Part shown: positions 1-6,121 of the stretch, one piece after another
Layout: every line of letters begins with the position of its first letter
Position numbering within the stretch: position 1 is the stretch's first letter
Virus record (IMG/VR): IMGVR_UViG_3300046009_006292
Coordinates: 1-23,003 of that record
Strand: one strand, 5' to 3'
From: a virus
DNA length: 23,003 nucleotides
The notes under the pieces: generated by a model
What the model saw: only the letters and a program-made list of their open reading frames with translations
Told to the model about the DNA's origin: nothing
Databases searched by the model: none
Translations under genes and position numbers: made by a program

Positions 1-25
1 GACCGTGAATCATACGAGTAATTTC

Positions 26-157
26 TAAGTCCTTATAATTCAAGGACTTACTAACCCCTTATAAATGAAGGACTTACGGAGACCAAAAACTACCGTCTTC
101 GTAAGTCCTTTGGAATCAAAGACTTAAAAAGTTATCCACATCTCACTTTTTTGTTTG
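26..157. repeat. Structured intergenic repeat, copy 1, with DnaA-box-like site
   Basis: This stretch aligns without gaps to 6119-6250 (constant offset 6093). It carries the 9-mer AAGGACTTA or its reverse complement TAAGTCCTT at 26-34 (inverted), 42-50, 68-76, 102-110 (inverted) and, with one change, 118-126. These build two hairpins: 26-34 with 42-50, and a long one with 68-83 pairing to 95-110. Next comes AAAAAGTTATCCACA, identical in both copies; its last nine bases (132-140) match the bacterial DnaA box TTATNCACA. A promoter -33 box follows directly. The layout (iteron-like repeats, DnaA box, promoter) could be a replication origin or a transcriptional control element; the sequence does not decide between them. 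Confidence 0.8.
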
Positions 158-184
158 GAATGTTCTAAATATTCCGTATCTTTG
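154..184 (+). promoter_or_regulatory. Bacteroidota-type promoter for the RNA-repair genes
   Basis: TTTG at 154-157, a 19-base spacer and TATCTTTG at 177-184 match the known Bacteroidota consensus TTTG / TAnnTTTG exactly. Transcription would begin about 7 bases downstream, giving a short A-rich leader with AAGGA before the start at 217. Confidence 0.8.
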
Positions 185-216
185 TATATCAGAAAACAAC
201 ACACAAGGACACAACA

Positions 217-675
217 ATGAACTCACAATTCATTACATACAACCTCTTCTTGGACGATGTAATAGAACCACAATATTGCTCAATATTCGAAGGAGACAAT
301 AGATACCATGAACTCAAATGGGTTGTTGTGAGAAGCCACAAAGACTTTATGCAGACTATCATCGACCGGTTCAATCAGGGTCAGTTTCCTTCATTGGTAT
401 CATTTGGTTACGAACTTAGTTGGCTTCCAACCAAGCTTGTAAAAAATTCTGATGGTTTACTTCAAGTGGTATTGGCTGATACCAACGAACCGTTTCCAGT
501 TCGTCTTGGGACTGGATTGGATTCTGTGATATTTTTGAAAGAGTGGTGTAAGGAAAACTCACTCGAACTACCAGAATGTCTCGTACATAGTACCCATATA
601 TGGGGACGAGATCAAATTTTGGAGGAGATTAACAGTGCAAAAACAACATATATCGGAGACCTAAACAATGCGTAA
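217..675 (+). CDS. cREC-like (cyclic-phosphate processing receiver-like) protein, degenerate active site
   Basis: The 152-residue product has the outline of the cREC family, a receiver-fold group predicted from comparative genomics to act on 2',3'-cyclic phosphate or related RNA ends in RNA-repair operons. Visible signatures are the N-terminal LFLDDV (residues 10-15), a WVVVRS strand (about 35-40), TGLDS followed by an amphipathic helix, and a VHSTHIWG stretch where relatives usually have an HSMNPxG-like segment. The usual S-F-D-H-D-L acidic motif reads SFGYEL, so two acidic positions are altered. The gene overlaps the RNA ligase by 8 bases, which supports a joint role. The start at 217 follows CAAGGACACAACA, an AAGGA-type ribosome-binding site. 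Family assignment is from remembered motif patterns, not a search. Confidence 0.6.
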   Translation: MNSQFITYNLFLDDVIEPQYCSIFEGDNRYHELKWVVVRSHKDFMQTIIDRFNQGQFPSLVSFGYELSWLPTKLVKNSDGLLQVVLADTNEPFPVRLGTGLDSVIFLKEWCKENSLELPECLVHSTHIWGRDQILEEINSAKTTYIGDLNNA

Positions 676-1717
676 GTTAGTAACACTTCAAACAATCAAG
701 GACATTCGCCCTATTCAAAATGCAGACGCAATCGAAGTCGCTACCGTCCTCGGTTGGAACGTCGTGGTAAAGAAGGGTGAGTTCTCCATTGGAGACACGG
801 CAATCTATTTTGAGATTGATTCTTTCCTACCATGTGAGCCACACTTCGAGTTTCTCCGTAAGGGTTGTTACAAACAACTTCCTGATGGAAGTGAAGGATT
901 CCGTCTTCGTACTGTAAGACTTCGTGGCCAACTTTCACAGGGTTTACTTCTTCCACTCCAAAACTTCCCCGATATTGATTTTTCGGGAATGTCAATCGGC
1001 GATGAAGTAACAGAACTACTCGGTGTAACAAAGTATGAACCACCGATGCCTGCGGTGTTGGCTGGTGATGCAAAGGGGTTGTTTCCTTCGTTCATTCAAA
1101 AGACAGACCAAGAGAGAATCCAAAATCTCTATGACGACTACAAGTCTATGTATGCGGATGAAGAGTTCGAGGTAACAGTAAAACTCGACGGTTCTTCGGC
1201 AACATACTACTTCAAGGATGGTGAGTTTGGAGTTTGTTCTCGGAATCTTGAACTGAAAGAAACAGAAGGTAATTCGTTTTGGAAGGTCGCCCGTAAGTAT
1301 GAGATTGAAAGAATCCTTCGATACCTACACGGAGAAACAGGAATGAATCTCGCTCTTCAAGGTGAATTGATTGGTGAGGGTATTCAAGGAAATCGTGAAG
1401 GTCTCCGTGGTCAAGACTTCTATCTCTTTGACATCTACAACATTGATGAGGGTCGGTATCTTCCACCAGATGAGCGAAGTGCAAGAAAGAGTCTAATTGC
1501 TGAGTTTGCTGTCATCAATCACGTTCCAAGACTTCAGATCATGAAGCCGTTTCAAATGTCTTTGGATGAGTTGTTGGAGTTTGCTAACGGTACTTCTCTG
1601 AACAATCCTATTCGTGAAGGACTTGTGTTCAAGTCTGTTCGTCCACTTCCCCCAACGAATCAAATCGTTACGTTCAAGGTAATCTCGAACAAGTACCTTG
1701 AAAACGGCGGTGAGTAA
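668..1717 (+). CDS. ATP-dependent RNA ligase, DraRnl/Rnl5 (DRB0094) type
   Basis: The 349-residue protein has an N-terminal OB-like domain (about 1-100: IQNADAIEVATVLGW, then a GDTAIYFEIDSFLP segment) followed by a nucleotidyltransferase domain. Motif I is KLDGS with the AMP-accepting lysine at K172; motif IV is EGLVFKS from residue 317, and motif V includes the lysine near K337. An N-terminal OB module before the ligase core is the hallmark of the Deinococcus DRB0094-type ligases, unlike T4 Rnl1 or Rnl2. It would seal nicked or broken RNA using ATP. The gene overlaps the cREC-like gene and sits just upstream of the tRNA cluster, fitting repair of tRNAs cut by host anticodon nucleases; that target is inferred. 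Confidence 0.9.
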   Translation: MRKLVTLQTIKDIRPIQNADAIEVATVLGWNVVVKKGEFSIGDTAIYFEIDSFLPCEPHFEFLRKGCYKQLPDGSEGFRLRTVRLRGQLSQGLLLPLQNFPDIDFSGMSIGDEVTELLGVTKYEPPMPAVLAGDAKGLFPSFIQKTDQERIQNLYDDYKSMYADEEFEVTVKLDGSSATYYFKDGEFGVCSRNLELKETEGNSFWKVARKYEIERILRYLHGETGMNLALQGELIGEGIQGNREGLRGQDFYLFDIYNIDEGRYLPPDERSARKSLIAEFAVINHVPRLQIMKPFQMSLDELLEFANGTSLNNPIREGLVFKSVRPLPPTNQIVTFKVISNKYLENGGE

Positions 1718-1724
1718 AAAATCG

Positions 1725-1756
1725 CTTGGAATTCTCATAACTATTCCGTATCATTG
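1725..1756 (+). promoter_or_regulatory. Bacteroidota-type promoter
   Basis: CTTG at 1725-1728, a 20-base spacer and TATCATTG at 1749-1756 match the promoter class seen at 154, including the TTGGAA and TTCCGTAT extensions. It would drive the gene at 1790 and rules out an ATG at 1754, which lies inside the promoter. Confidence 0.7.
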
Positions 1757-1789
1757 TATAACAGAAAACAACACCCAAAGGAAACAACA

Positions 1790-2101
1790 ATGAAAACACT
1801 GATTCAGAACTACGCCAATATGCGTGATGAAGAACTTGTCCAAGAATACCGTAATTTGGTAGGTGGTGATGAGATCATTGACTATTTAGACGGCGAATTC
1901 ACCATGATTCAGCTTCTATACAAGTTGTTGTATAACGCACCAGAACATGGCGAAGAAATTGAACCTACTGATGGAGATGATTCTCTGTATGCGAAATTCT
2001 CGGAAGTAATTCCACCCCATATTCAAAACAAGATTTTCTTACAGGAAATTGGTCGGGAAGAACTCATTCAACGATTAGACGTAAATAATCGTGGTATCTA
2101 A
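1790..2101 (+). CDS. Small acidic protein of unknown function
   Basis: This 103-residue product begins MKTLIQNYANMRDEELVQEYRN and is rich in Asp and Glu, with predicted helices and no signal peptide or membrane segment. I do not recognise the family. The start at 1790 is chosen over the upstream in-frame ATG at 1754 because that one lies in the promoter, and because 1790 follows AAAGGAAACAACA, the same leader type as the gene at 217. It has its own promoter and is separated from the next gene by another, so it is probably a monocistronic early-type gene. Acidic small early phage proteins often bind host factors, but nothing here shows that. Confidence 0.75.
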   Translation: MKTLIQNYANMRDEELVQEYRNLVGGDEIIDYLDGEFTMIQLLYKLLYNAPEHGEEIEPTDGDDSLYAKFSEVIPPHIQNKIFLQEIGREELIQRLDVNNRGI

Positions 2102-2109
2102 AAAAATCA

Positions 2110-2141
2110 TTTGGAATTGTCAGAAATTTTTCGTATTATTG
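2110..2141 (+). promoter_or_regulatory. Bacteroidota-type promoter
   Basis: TTTG at 2110-2113, a 20-base spacer and TATTATTG at 2134-2141, with the class extensions GGAATTGTC and TTTTCGTAT. It precedes the gene at 2167 by about 25 bases and may also transcribe into the intron-split tRNA. Confidence 0.7.
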
Positions 2142-2166
2142 TATAACACAATCACGGAATGAGAGA

Positions 2167-2538
2167 ATGATTACAAACAAACAAGTTTTTGAACAGGGCA
2201 AGTTGGTTCAACATTATCCGATTGACCACAATCCATTTACGGGTGAACAAGAGTCAAACGGTGGTGTAGAGAATCTTGTTATCTTTGACCACAAGGTTTA
2301 TTCTGTTCTCACAGACTTCACGGGTTCTATTGCAGATGCAAATGGTGAACCGAGTTTGGTGACGGATGATGCCGAAGGATTTATGAACACGATGTTTATC
2401 TTTGATGACCCCGAAGAAGTCCTAAAGGCAGAAACAGAAGCCCAAGAAGAAGTCGATTACGATGAATGGGAACGATGGGAATCTGCACACGGTATTCAAG
2501 AAATTGACGATGATTGGATGAGACAAGAAGATTGGTAA
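2167..2538 (+). CDS. Acidic protein of unknown function
   Basis: A 123-residue protein with a strongly acidic C-terminal third (many Glu and Asp with Trp and Tyr: VDYDEWERWESAHGIQEIDDDWM). No catalytic motif, signal or membrane segment is visible and I do not recognise the family. It has its own promoter at 2110-2141 and GAGAG just before the start. It ends 9 bases before the tRNA at 2548 with no terminator between, so the first tRNA is probably co-transcribed with it. Confidence 0.75.
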   Translation: MITNKQVFEQGKLVQHYPIDHNPFTGEQESNGGVENLVIFDHKVYSVLTDFTGSIADANGEPSLVTDDAEGFMNTMFIFDDPEEVLKAETEAQEEVDYDEWERWESAHGIQEIDDDWMRQEDW

Positions 2539-2547
2539 GATGAATTT

Positions 2548-2854
2548 GGGGTCTTAGCTCAACGGTTAGAGCATCCGACTCATGTTAATAAACGTGCCCC
2601 AACTAGGAAACTTTTTGGTGAGCAGGGGATGAATTCAAGAAAACCTACGGGGAAACCTATGGCAATCTTGAGCCAAGCTCCCGATACATCGGGAGAAGGT
2701 GCAGAGACTACTGGAGAGGTAAAGTCCTCTTAATGACCAGAATAAGCGTCCCCCACCTAAATCAAATTGATATGGTGATGAAATAGTCCGGAGAGTATCG
2801 AAAGATACACAAATCTGAATCGGCAGGTTCTCGGTTCAAATCCGGGAGGCCCCA
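2548..2854 (+). tRNA. tRNA with CAU anticodon, probably tRNA-Ile2, split by a group I intron
   Basis: The exons (2548-2583 and 2818-2854) join into a 73-nt cloverleaf. The acceptor is GGGGUCU/AGGCCCC, the D stem GCUC/GAGC, the anticodon loop CUCAUAA and the T stem CUCGG/CCGGG. The top pair of the anticodon stem (27-43) is U-C, a mismatch. The CCA end is not encoded. The D arm and anticodon loop resemble bacterial tRNA-Ile(CAU), whose C34 is changed to lysidine so that it reads AUA, more than elongator tRNA-Met; the identity therefore depends on host TilS and is probable, not certain. The intron lies between anticodon base 36 and base 37. Confidence 0.9.
2584..2817 (+). ncRNA. Group I self-splicing intron (IC3-like) in the tRNA anticodon loop
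   Basis: The 234-nt insertion has the group I core. P1 is CAUGUU (2581-2586) pairing with AACGUG (2591-2596), with the U-G pair at the 5' splice site. P2 is CCCC (2597-2600) with GGGG (2625-2628). The stretch GGCAATCTTGAGCCAAGC (2661-2678) matches the P3/P4 region, GGTGCAGAGACTA (2698-2710) contains the P7 5' strand GACTA, and TAGTC (2784-2788) is its partner. P9 is GTATC-GAAA-GATAC. The intron ends in G at 2817. These match the small introns of cyanobacterial tRNA-Leu and Azoarcus tRNA-Ile(CAU), and the latter also uses a CAU target with a GUG guide. There is no ORF inside. Confidence 0.93.
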
Positions 2855-2889
2855 CAAATTTTTTGTAGAGAATCTATCTATTTATAGGT

Positions 2890-3741
2890 ATGAATCAAAG
2901 TGTATGTCCCATATGTTCTTCCCCGAAGAAGGAATCTAATAAATTCTGTTCCTATTCTTGCCGTAATAAATCAAGAGTTTGGAATGATGAAAGTAGACAA
3001 AGATTATCGGAATCGGTGAAAAAGTCGATACAAAATGATTACTACGAAAAGATTTATACCTGTTCAACTTGTGGTAATACTGAAACAAGAAATGTACATA
3101 AAAATAAGAAAGAACGTAAATTTTATTGTTCTTCAAAATGCGCACATTCTCGTATAAGAAACGAATCTGTAAAAGATAAAATATCAAATTCTGTAAAATC
3201 TTATTATGATAAAGTTGGTAGATTTGAAGGTCTCGTAATAAAGTGTGAAGGATGTCAAGTAGATTTCTTTACAAAGAAACGAACACAACGATTTTGTTCA
3301 CGTAGTTGTGCTTCAAAATTCAATATGTCACTCGATTCAAGAAAAGAACGGTCTCGGTTGAGAATGATGAAGACACTTGAATCTCTTTCCCAAAAAAGAA
3401 GAAGTAAGAATGAAATCATGTTTTTTGAATTGTGTATTTCAGAGTTCAGTAATGTAAAACACAATGAATCCATTTTTGATGGATGGGATGCCGATGTTAT
3501 CCTAATGGATGAAAAGGTTGCCGTTTTGTGGAACGGAAAATGGCATTATGAGAAGATAACAGAAAGGCACAGTGTGTCTCAGGTTCAAAATAGAGATAGA
3601 TTGAAAATGAAAGCCATGACTAAAATTGGTTGGACACCGTATGTCATAAAAGACATGGGCCGTCATAATAGGACTTTCGTAAAAACCGAATTTGAAAAAT
3701 TCAAACAATGGTTGAAAAATCATTTGGAAATGTCAAAATAA
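2890..3741 (+). CDS. EDxHD (Vsr-like) homing endonuclease with zinc-finger array
   Basis: The 283-residue protein has three N-terminal CxxC...CxxxC fingers (C6/C9/C20/C24, C58/C61/C80/C84, C119/C122/C136/C140) and then a Vsr-like nuclease fold. Likely catalytic positions are E175 (RSKNEIMFFE), D200 or D202 (GWDAD), H219 (GKWHYE) and D236 (QNRDR). This is the EDxHD pattern of phage homing endonucleases such as I-Bth0305I. The gene is free-standing, starting 36 bases after the intron-bearing tRNA ends, so it is not intron-encoded. It looks more AT-rich than the ligase gene, as expected for an invading element. There is no good Shine-Dalgarno site; a TCTATTTAT motif lies 5 bases before the ATG. 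Confidence 0.85.
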   Translation: MNQSVCPICSSPKKESNKFCSYSCRNKSRVWNDESRQRLSESVKKSIQNDYYEKIYTCSTCGNTETRNVHKNKKERKFYCSSKCAHSRIRNESVKDKISNSVKSYYDKVGRFEGLVIKCEGCQVDFFTKKRTQRFCSRSCASKFNMSLDSRKERSRLRMMKTLESLSQKRRSKNEIMFFELCISEFSNVKHNESIFDGWDADVILMDEKVAVLWNGKWHYEKITERHSVSQVQNRDRLKMKAMTKIGWTPYVIKDMGRHNRTFVKTEFEKFKQWLKNHLEMSK

Positions 3742-3754
3742 TTTCGTATCTTTG
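3723..3754 (+). promoter_or_regulatory. Bacteroidota-type promoter for the tRNA cluster
   Basis: TTTG at 3723-3726, a 20-base spacer and a perfect TATCTTTG at 3747-3754. It overlaps the endonuclease stop codon and lies 12 bases before the tRNA-Lys gene, so it probably drives the four-tRNA block. Confidence 0.75.
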
Positions 3755-3766
3755 ATAGTATAAGAT

Positions 3767-3839
3767 GATTTCGTAGCTCAGTTGGTAGAGCAACAGACTT
3801 TTAATCTGTGGGTCGTGGGTTCGAGCCCCACCGAAATCA
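3767..3839 (+). tRNA. tRNA-Lys (anticodon UUU)
   Basis: A complete 73-nt cloverleaf: acceptor GATTTCG/CGAAATC, D stem GCTC/GAGC, anticodon stem ACAGA/TCTGT around loop CTTTTAA, T stem GTGGG/CCCAC. CCA is not encoded. Confidence 0.96.
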
Positions 3840-3844
3840 CTAAT

Positions 3845-3928
3845 GCCACCGTGGCGAAATAGGCAGACGCAACAGACTTAAAATCTGTTATCCGCAAGGG
3901 TGTAGGGGTTCAAGTCCCCTCGGTGGTA
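3845..3928 (+). tRNA. tRNA-Leu (anticodon UAA)
   Basis: An 84-nt class II tRNA with a long variable arm. The acceptor is GCCACCG/CGGTGGT, ending in a G-U pair. The anticodon stem ACAGA/TCTGT encloses loop CTTAAAA, and the T stem is GGGG/CCCC-rich. The anticodon arm stem is the same as in the neighbouring Lys and Arg tRNAs. It is intron-free, unlike cyanobacterial tRNA-Leu(UAA). Confidence 0.95.
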
Positions 3929-3945
3929 CTGTGGAATAAATGTAC

Positions 3946-4017
3946 GCGCCAATAGTTTAATGGTGAAAACCGGCTTCTTATACAGGTCAGACCAGGGTTC
4001 GATTCCCTGTTGGCGTA
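3946..4017 (+). tRNA. tRNA, probably Ile (anticodon UAU), with weak anticodon stem
   Basis: A 72-nt cloverleaf: acceptor GCGCCAA/TTGGCGT (terminal G-U), D stem GTTT/AAAC, T stem CAGGG/CCCTG. The anticodon stem that keeps U33 is GGCTT/AGGTC, with two G-U wobbles, around loop CTTATAC, giving UAU. Shifting the loop to read CTT breaks the stem. If the first tRNA is Ile2(CAU), both would read AUA, which is odd. Confidence 0.6.
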
Positions 4018-4032
4018 CAAATAAAATAAAAC

Positions 4033-4106
4033 GCACCCGTAGCTCAGTTGGATAGAGCAACAGACTTCTAATCTGTGGGCCATTGGTTCAAATCCAATCG
4101 GGTGTG
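4033..4106 (+). tRNA. tRNA-Arg (anticodon UCU)
   Basis: A 74-nt cloverleaf with acceptor GCACCCG/CGGGTGT, anticodon stem ACAGA/TCTGT around loop CTTCTAA, and a T stem of ATTGG/CCAAT. It reads AGA/AGG. CCA is not encoded. Confidence 0.95.
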
Positions 4107-4143
4107 CTTACGTGTTATCGTTCTTTGAAACAAGGAGACTATT

Positions 4144-4509
4144 ATGGATATAACATCATTCAGTCTGGGTATTTCGTTTGTGGTGGTCGTGGGGATGCTT
4201 GCGGTTACCGTTTACAATTTATTCAGGGTGTACAAAATGAACAAAGAAATACAAGAAATCAATAGTTCTTTCAATTTGAATTTTGAAAATTCATACAGAA
4301 CGATTGACGAAAACAAGACGATTGCAACGATGGAGAACGAAACGGTTTGGCGTGAATTCCGAGATATGAATTCAAAAATTGATTCCCGTCTCGATAAGTT
4401 GATTTACCGACTTGACCGACTGGAACGAGAGAGATTGGGTACATCAAGAGATGACGAAGCTATTTCAGGACGAGTGAAGAAACTTCAAAAAGAATTACTA
4501 AACGATTGA
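4144..4509 (+). CDS. Single-pass membrane protein with cytoplasmic coiled coil, unknown function
   Basis: The 121-residue protein has one hydrophobic N-terminal helix (about residues 6-28, SLGISFVVVVGMLAVTVYNLF) followed by positive residues (RVYKMNK) and a long charged segment with heptad-like leucines (about 75-120), suggesting an inner-membrane anchor and a coiled coil. The start is set by CAAGGAGACTATT just upstream. It lies between tRNA-Arg and tRNA-Ser, an unusual place for a protein gene. I do not recognise it; a spanin or holin is possible from the topology alone, but there is no supporting motif. Confidence 0.75.
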   Translation: MDITSFSLGISFVVVVGMLAVTVYNLFRVYKMNKEIQEINSSFNLNFENSYRTIDENKTIATMENETVWREFRDMNSKIDSRLDKLIYRLDRLERERLGTSRDDEAISGRVKKLQKELLND

Positions 4510-4538
4510 TAAACTAAACAGAAGAACGATAACACATT

Positions 4539-4623
4539 GGAGGGTTGCCCGACCGGTAAGGGGTCGGTTTGCTAAACCGAAGCCGAGTACAAGCTCGAAC
4601 TGGTTCGATTCCAGTACCCTCCG
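4539..4623 (+). tRNA. tRNA-Ser (anticodon GCU)
   Basis: An 85-nt class II tRNA with acceptor GGAGGGT/ACCCTCC, anticodon stem TCGGT/ACCGA around loop TTGCTAA, and a long variable arm (AGCCGAGTACAAGCTCGAACT region). It reads AGC/AGU. CCA is not encoded. Confidence 0.95.
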
Positions 4624-4633
4624 CAAAAAAAGA

Positions 4634-4665
4634 TTTGGAAATTACGAAATTTTTTCGTAATATTG
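4634..4665 (+). promoter_or_regulatory. Bacteroidota-type promoter
   Basis: TTTG at 4634-4637, a 20-base spacer and TAATATTG at 4658-4665, with the extensions GGAA and TTTCG. It lies just after tRNA-Ser and serves the helicase-like gene; the in-frame ATG at 4670 falls at the expected transcription start. Confidence 0.65.
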
Positions 4666-4702
4666 AATATTGAAATTTAACATTTACGTTTTGAGGATTG
4701 AA

Positions 4703-6121
4703 ATGGCAAAGTCATCAACCACCAATTCTTTGGATCCAAGAATTGATTATTTAGTAAATCCGTTTATGAAACTAATAACTCAAAAAGAGTTTTCAAATAA
4801 ACGGAATACCATGCACATATTTCGAGGTGTTACTGGACAAGGTAAGACCCATACTTGTATTCACGATTGGATTCCTGCCTTATTGTCAAAGGGTATTCGT
4901 CTAATGGTTTACTCTGTACCAATGAATGAAATTCGTCAAGATGATGAATTTGAAATTGCATCTTTGGGATATGATGTACGACCATTAGTTGTTCGAGATG
5001 ATTTTGATAAAGCCCAATACTTTTTAGAAAATACTAATCATCCTATTATCTTTATTACCACTAACCAAAATTGGACTGGTAATAAGGGTAGGTCGTTCCA
5101 AGAATGGGCCATTGATAATTTGGGAAAAAATAAAATTGGATTTTGTCTTGATGAAGCCCATACTTGGTTGGTATCGTGTCACCCTAATTATAGAACAGTA
5201 GTTGGTAGTTCAACTCCTACATATGAGGCAATTTTATTCAAACAATTGAGCAAGTTGGCCAAAGTAACACCATATGTCTTTGGAATGACTGCAACACCAA
5301 ATTCAGAAATGCTCGGTAGTATTGTCCCCGCTCCTGGTATGAAGTTTGAGATTATTAACGAAATGGCAGATAAGAAACTTCTTGTTTCAAGAACTGCTTG
5401 GTTAAATCTTCTTGAACATTACGAAAGAGGTAAAGAAGAATTTGCATTTCAAAAAACAATTGACGATTTTCTCAAAAAAGAATCAGACAACAAGCCGGTT
5501 ATGATGATTCATGTTTGTAGAGAACCAAACGAATGGGATGTTGATAATACATTAGAATACCTGAAGAATCACTTAGACATATCTGGACCTTTTGATAAGA
5601 GTCAAAACGAAAAACTAATAGTGGTGCTTACCGATAAGAGAAAGTTTGTAACAGATATTAACGGGAATAAAGAAACATTGAATGACCAAACCGCCCTCAA
5701 ATATCTGCGGGACCCAAAACATCCTGCTCGTTTTTTGATTGTTGTTGAAAAAGGGAAGTGTGGTATGAACGTTCAAAATTTATCTTCATACTTTTCTTTC
5801 CGTTTTATAGACCGAAAAGATTTAGAGGGCTCATACATAACAACAAGTTTTTTACAAACAGCTGGTCGTTTTGTGAGACCAAATGTATCGAAGAATTATT
5901 TAGATAGTAATAATGATTTAACTAATTTCGTTCGTTCCGTAAAAGAAAATCACAAGTACACCAAGTCACAAAAAAAGTCAATTATTGATGATTTGATTAG
6001 GACTAATTCATTTGACATTTGTGTCCCAAAAACAGAAACATGGGTGGAATCTATGAGAATATTCAGTAAAGATTATTGTAGTTCTACGATTGATTCCCGT
6101 AAATGGATTAAGTCCGTGTAA
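4703..6121 (+). CDS. SF2 DEAH-type helicase-like ATPase
   Basis: The 472-residue protein has a superfamily 2 motor. Motif I is GVTGQGKT (residues 42-49), motif II DEAH (150-153), motif III a TAT in GMTATPN, and motif VI QTAGRFVRP near the C-terminal third. A segment with RFLIVVEKGKCGMNVQ matches motifs IV/V. It resembles type III restriction Res/UvsW-like cores without a nuclease or methylase domain. The role is probably DNA or RNA remodelling; the substrate cannot be told. The start at 4703 follows GAGGATTGAA and is preferred to 4670, which coincides with the promoter start site. The gene appears AT-richer than the ligase and polymerase genes and is flanked by a tRNA and by repeat copy 2, both common recombination points. 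Confidence 0.8.
   Translation: MAKSSTTNSLDPRIDYLVNPFMKLITQKEFSNKRNTMHIFRGVTGQGKTHTCIHDWIPALLSKGIRLMVYSVPMNEIRQDDEFEIASLGYDVRPLVVRDDFDKAQYFLENTNHPIIFITTNQNWTGNKGRSFQEWAIDNLGKNKIGFCLDEAHTWLVSCHPNYRTVVGSSTPTYEAILFKQLSKLAKVTPYVFGMTATPNSEMLGSIVPAPGMKFEIINEMADKKLLVSRTAWLNLLEHYERGKEEFAFQKTIDDFLKKESDNKPVMMIHVCREPNEWDVDNTLEYLKNHLDISGPFDKSQNEKLIVVLTDKRKFVTDINGNKETLNDQTALKYLRDPKHPARFLIVVEKGKCGMNVQNLSSYFSFRFIDRKDLEGSYITTSFLQTAGRFVRPNVSKNYLDSNNDLTNFVRSVKENHKYTKSQKKSIIDDLIRTNSFDICVPKTETWVESMRIFSKDYCSSTIDSRKWIKSV

Noticed and set aside
1-25. Possible end of an upstream gene
   Set aside because: Only 25 bases precede the first repeat hairpin; no frame can be judged.
26-126. Short repeats AAGGACTTA suggesting a CRISPR-like array
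   Set aside because: Repeats are 9 bases, in both orientations, with unequal short gaps, and the whole block recurs at 6119 with the same order. This is a structured regulatory or origin element, not repeats with variable spacers.
741-1073. Minus-strand ORF within the RNA ligase gene
   Set aside because: It is antisense to a gene with clear ligase motifs, lacks a ribosome-binding site and has a composition that mirrors the sense codons. The same applies to the other minus-strand ORFs except 11875-12762.
2584-3741. Endonuclease as an intron-encoded ORF
   Set aside because: The 3' tRNA exon (2818-2854) completes the cloverleaf before the ORF begins at 2890, so the ORF is outside the intron.
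4083-4265. ORF running from tRNA-Arg into the membrane-protein gene
   Set aside because: It starts inside the tRNA and overlaps the better supported frame at 4144, which has a ribosome-binding site and a membrane helix.
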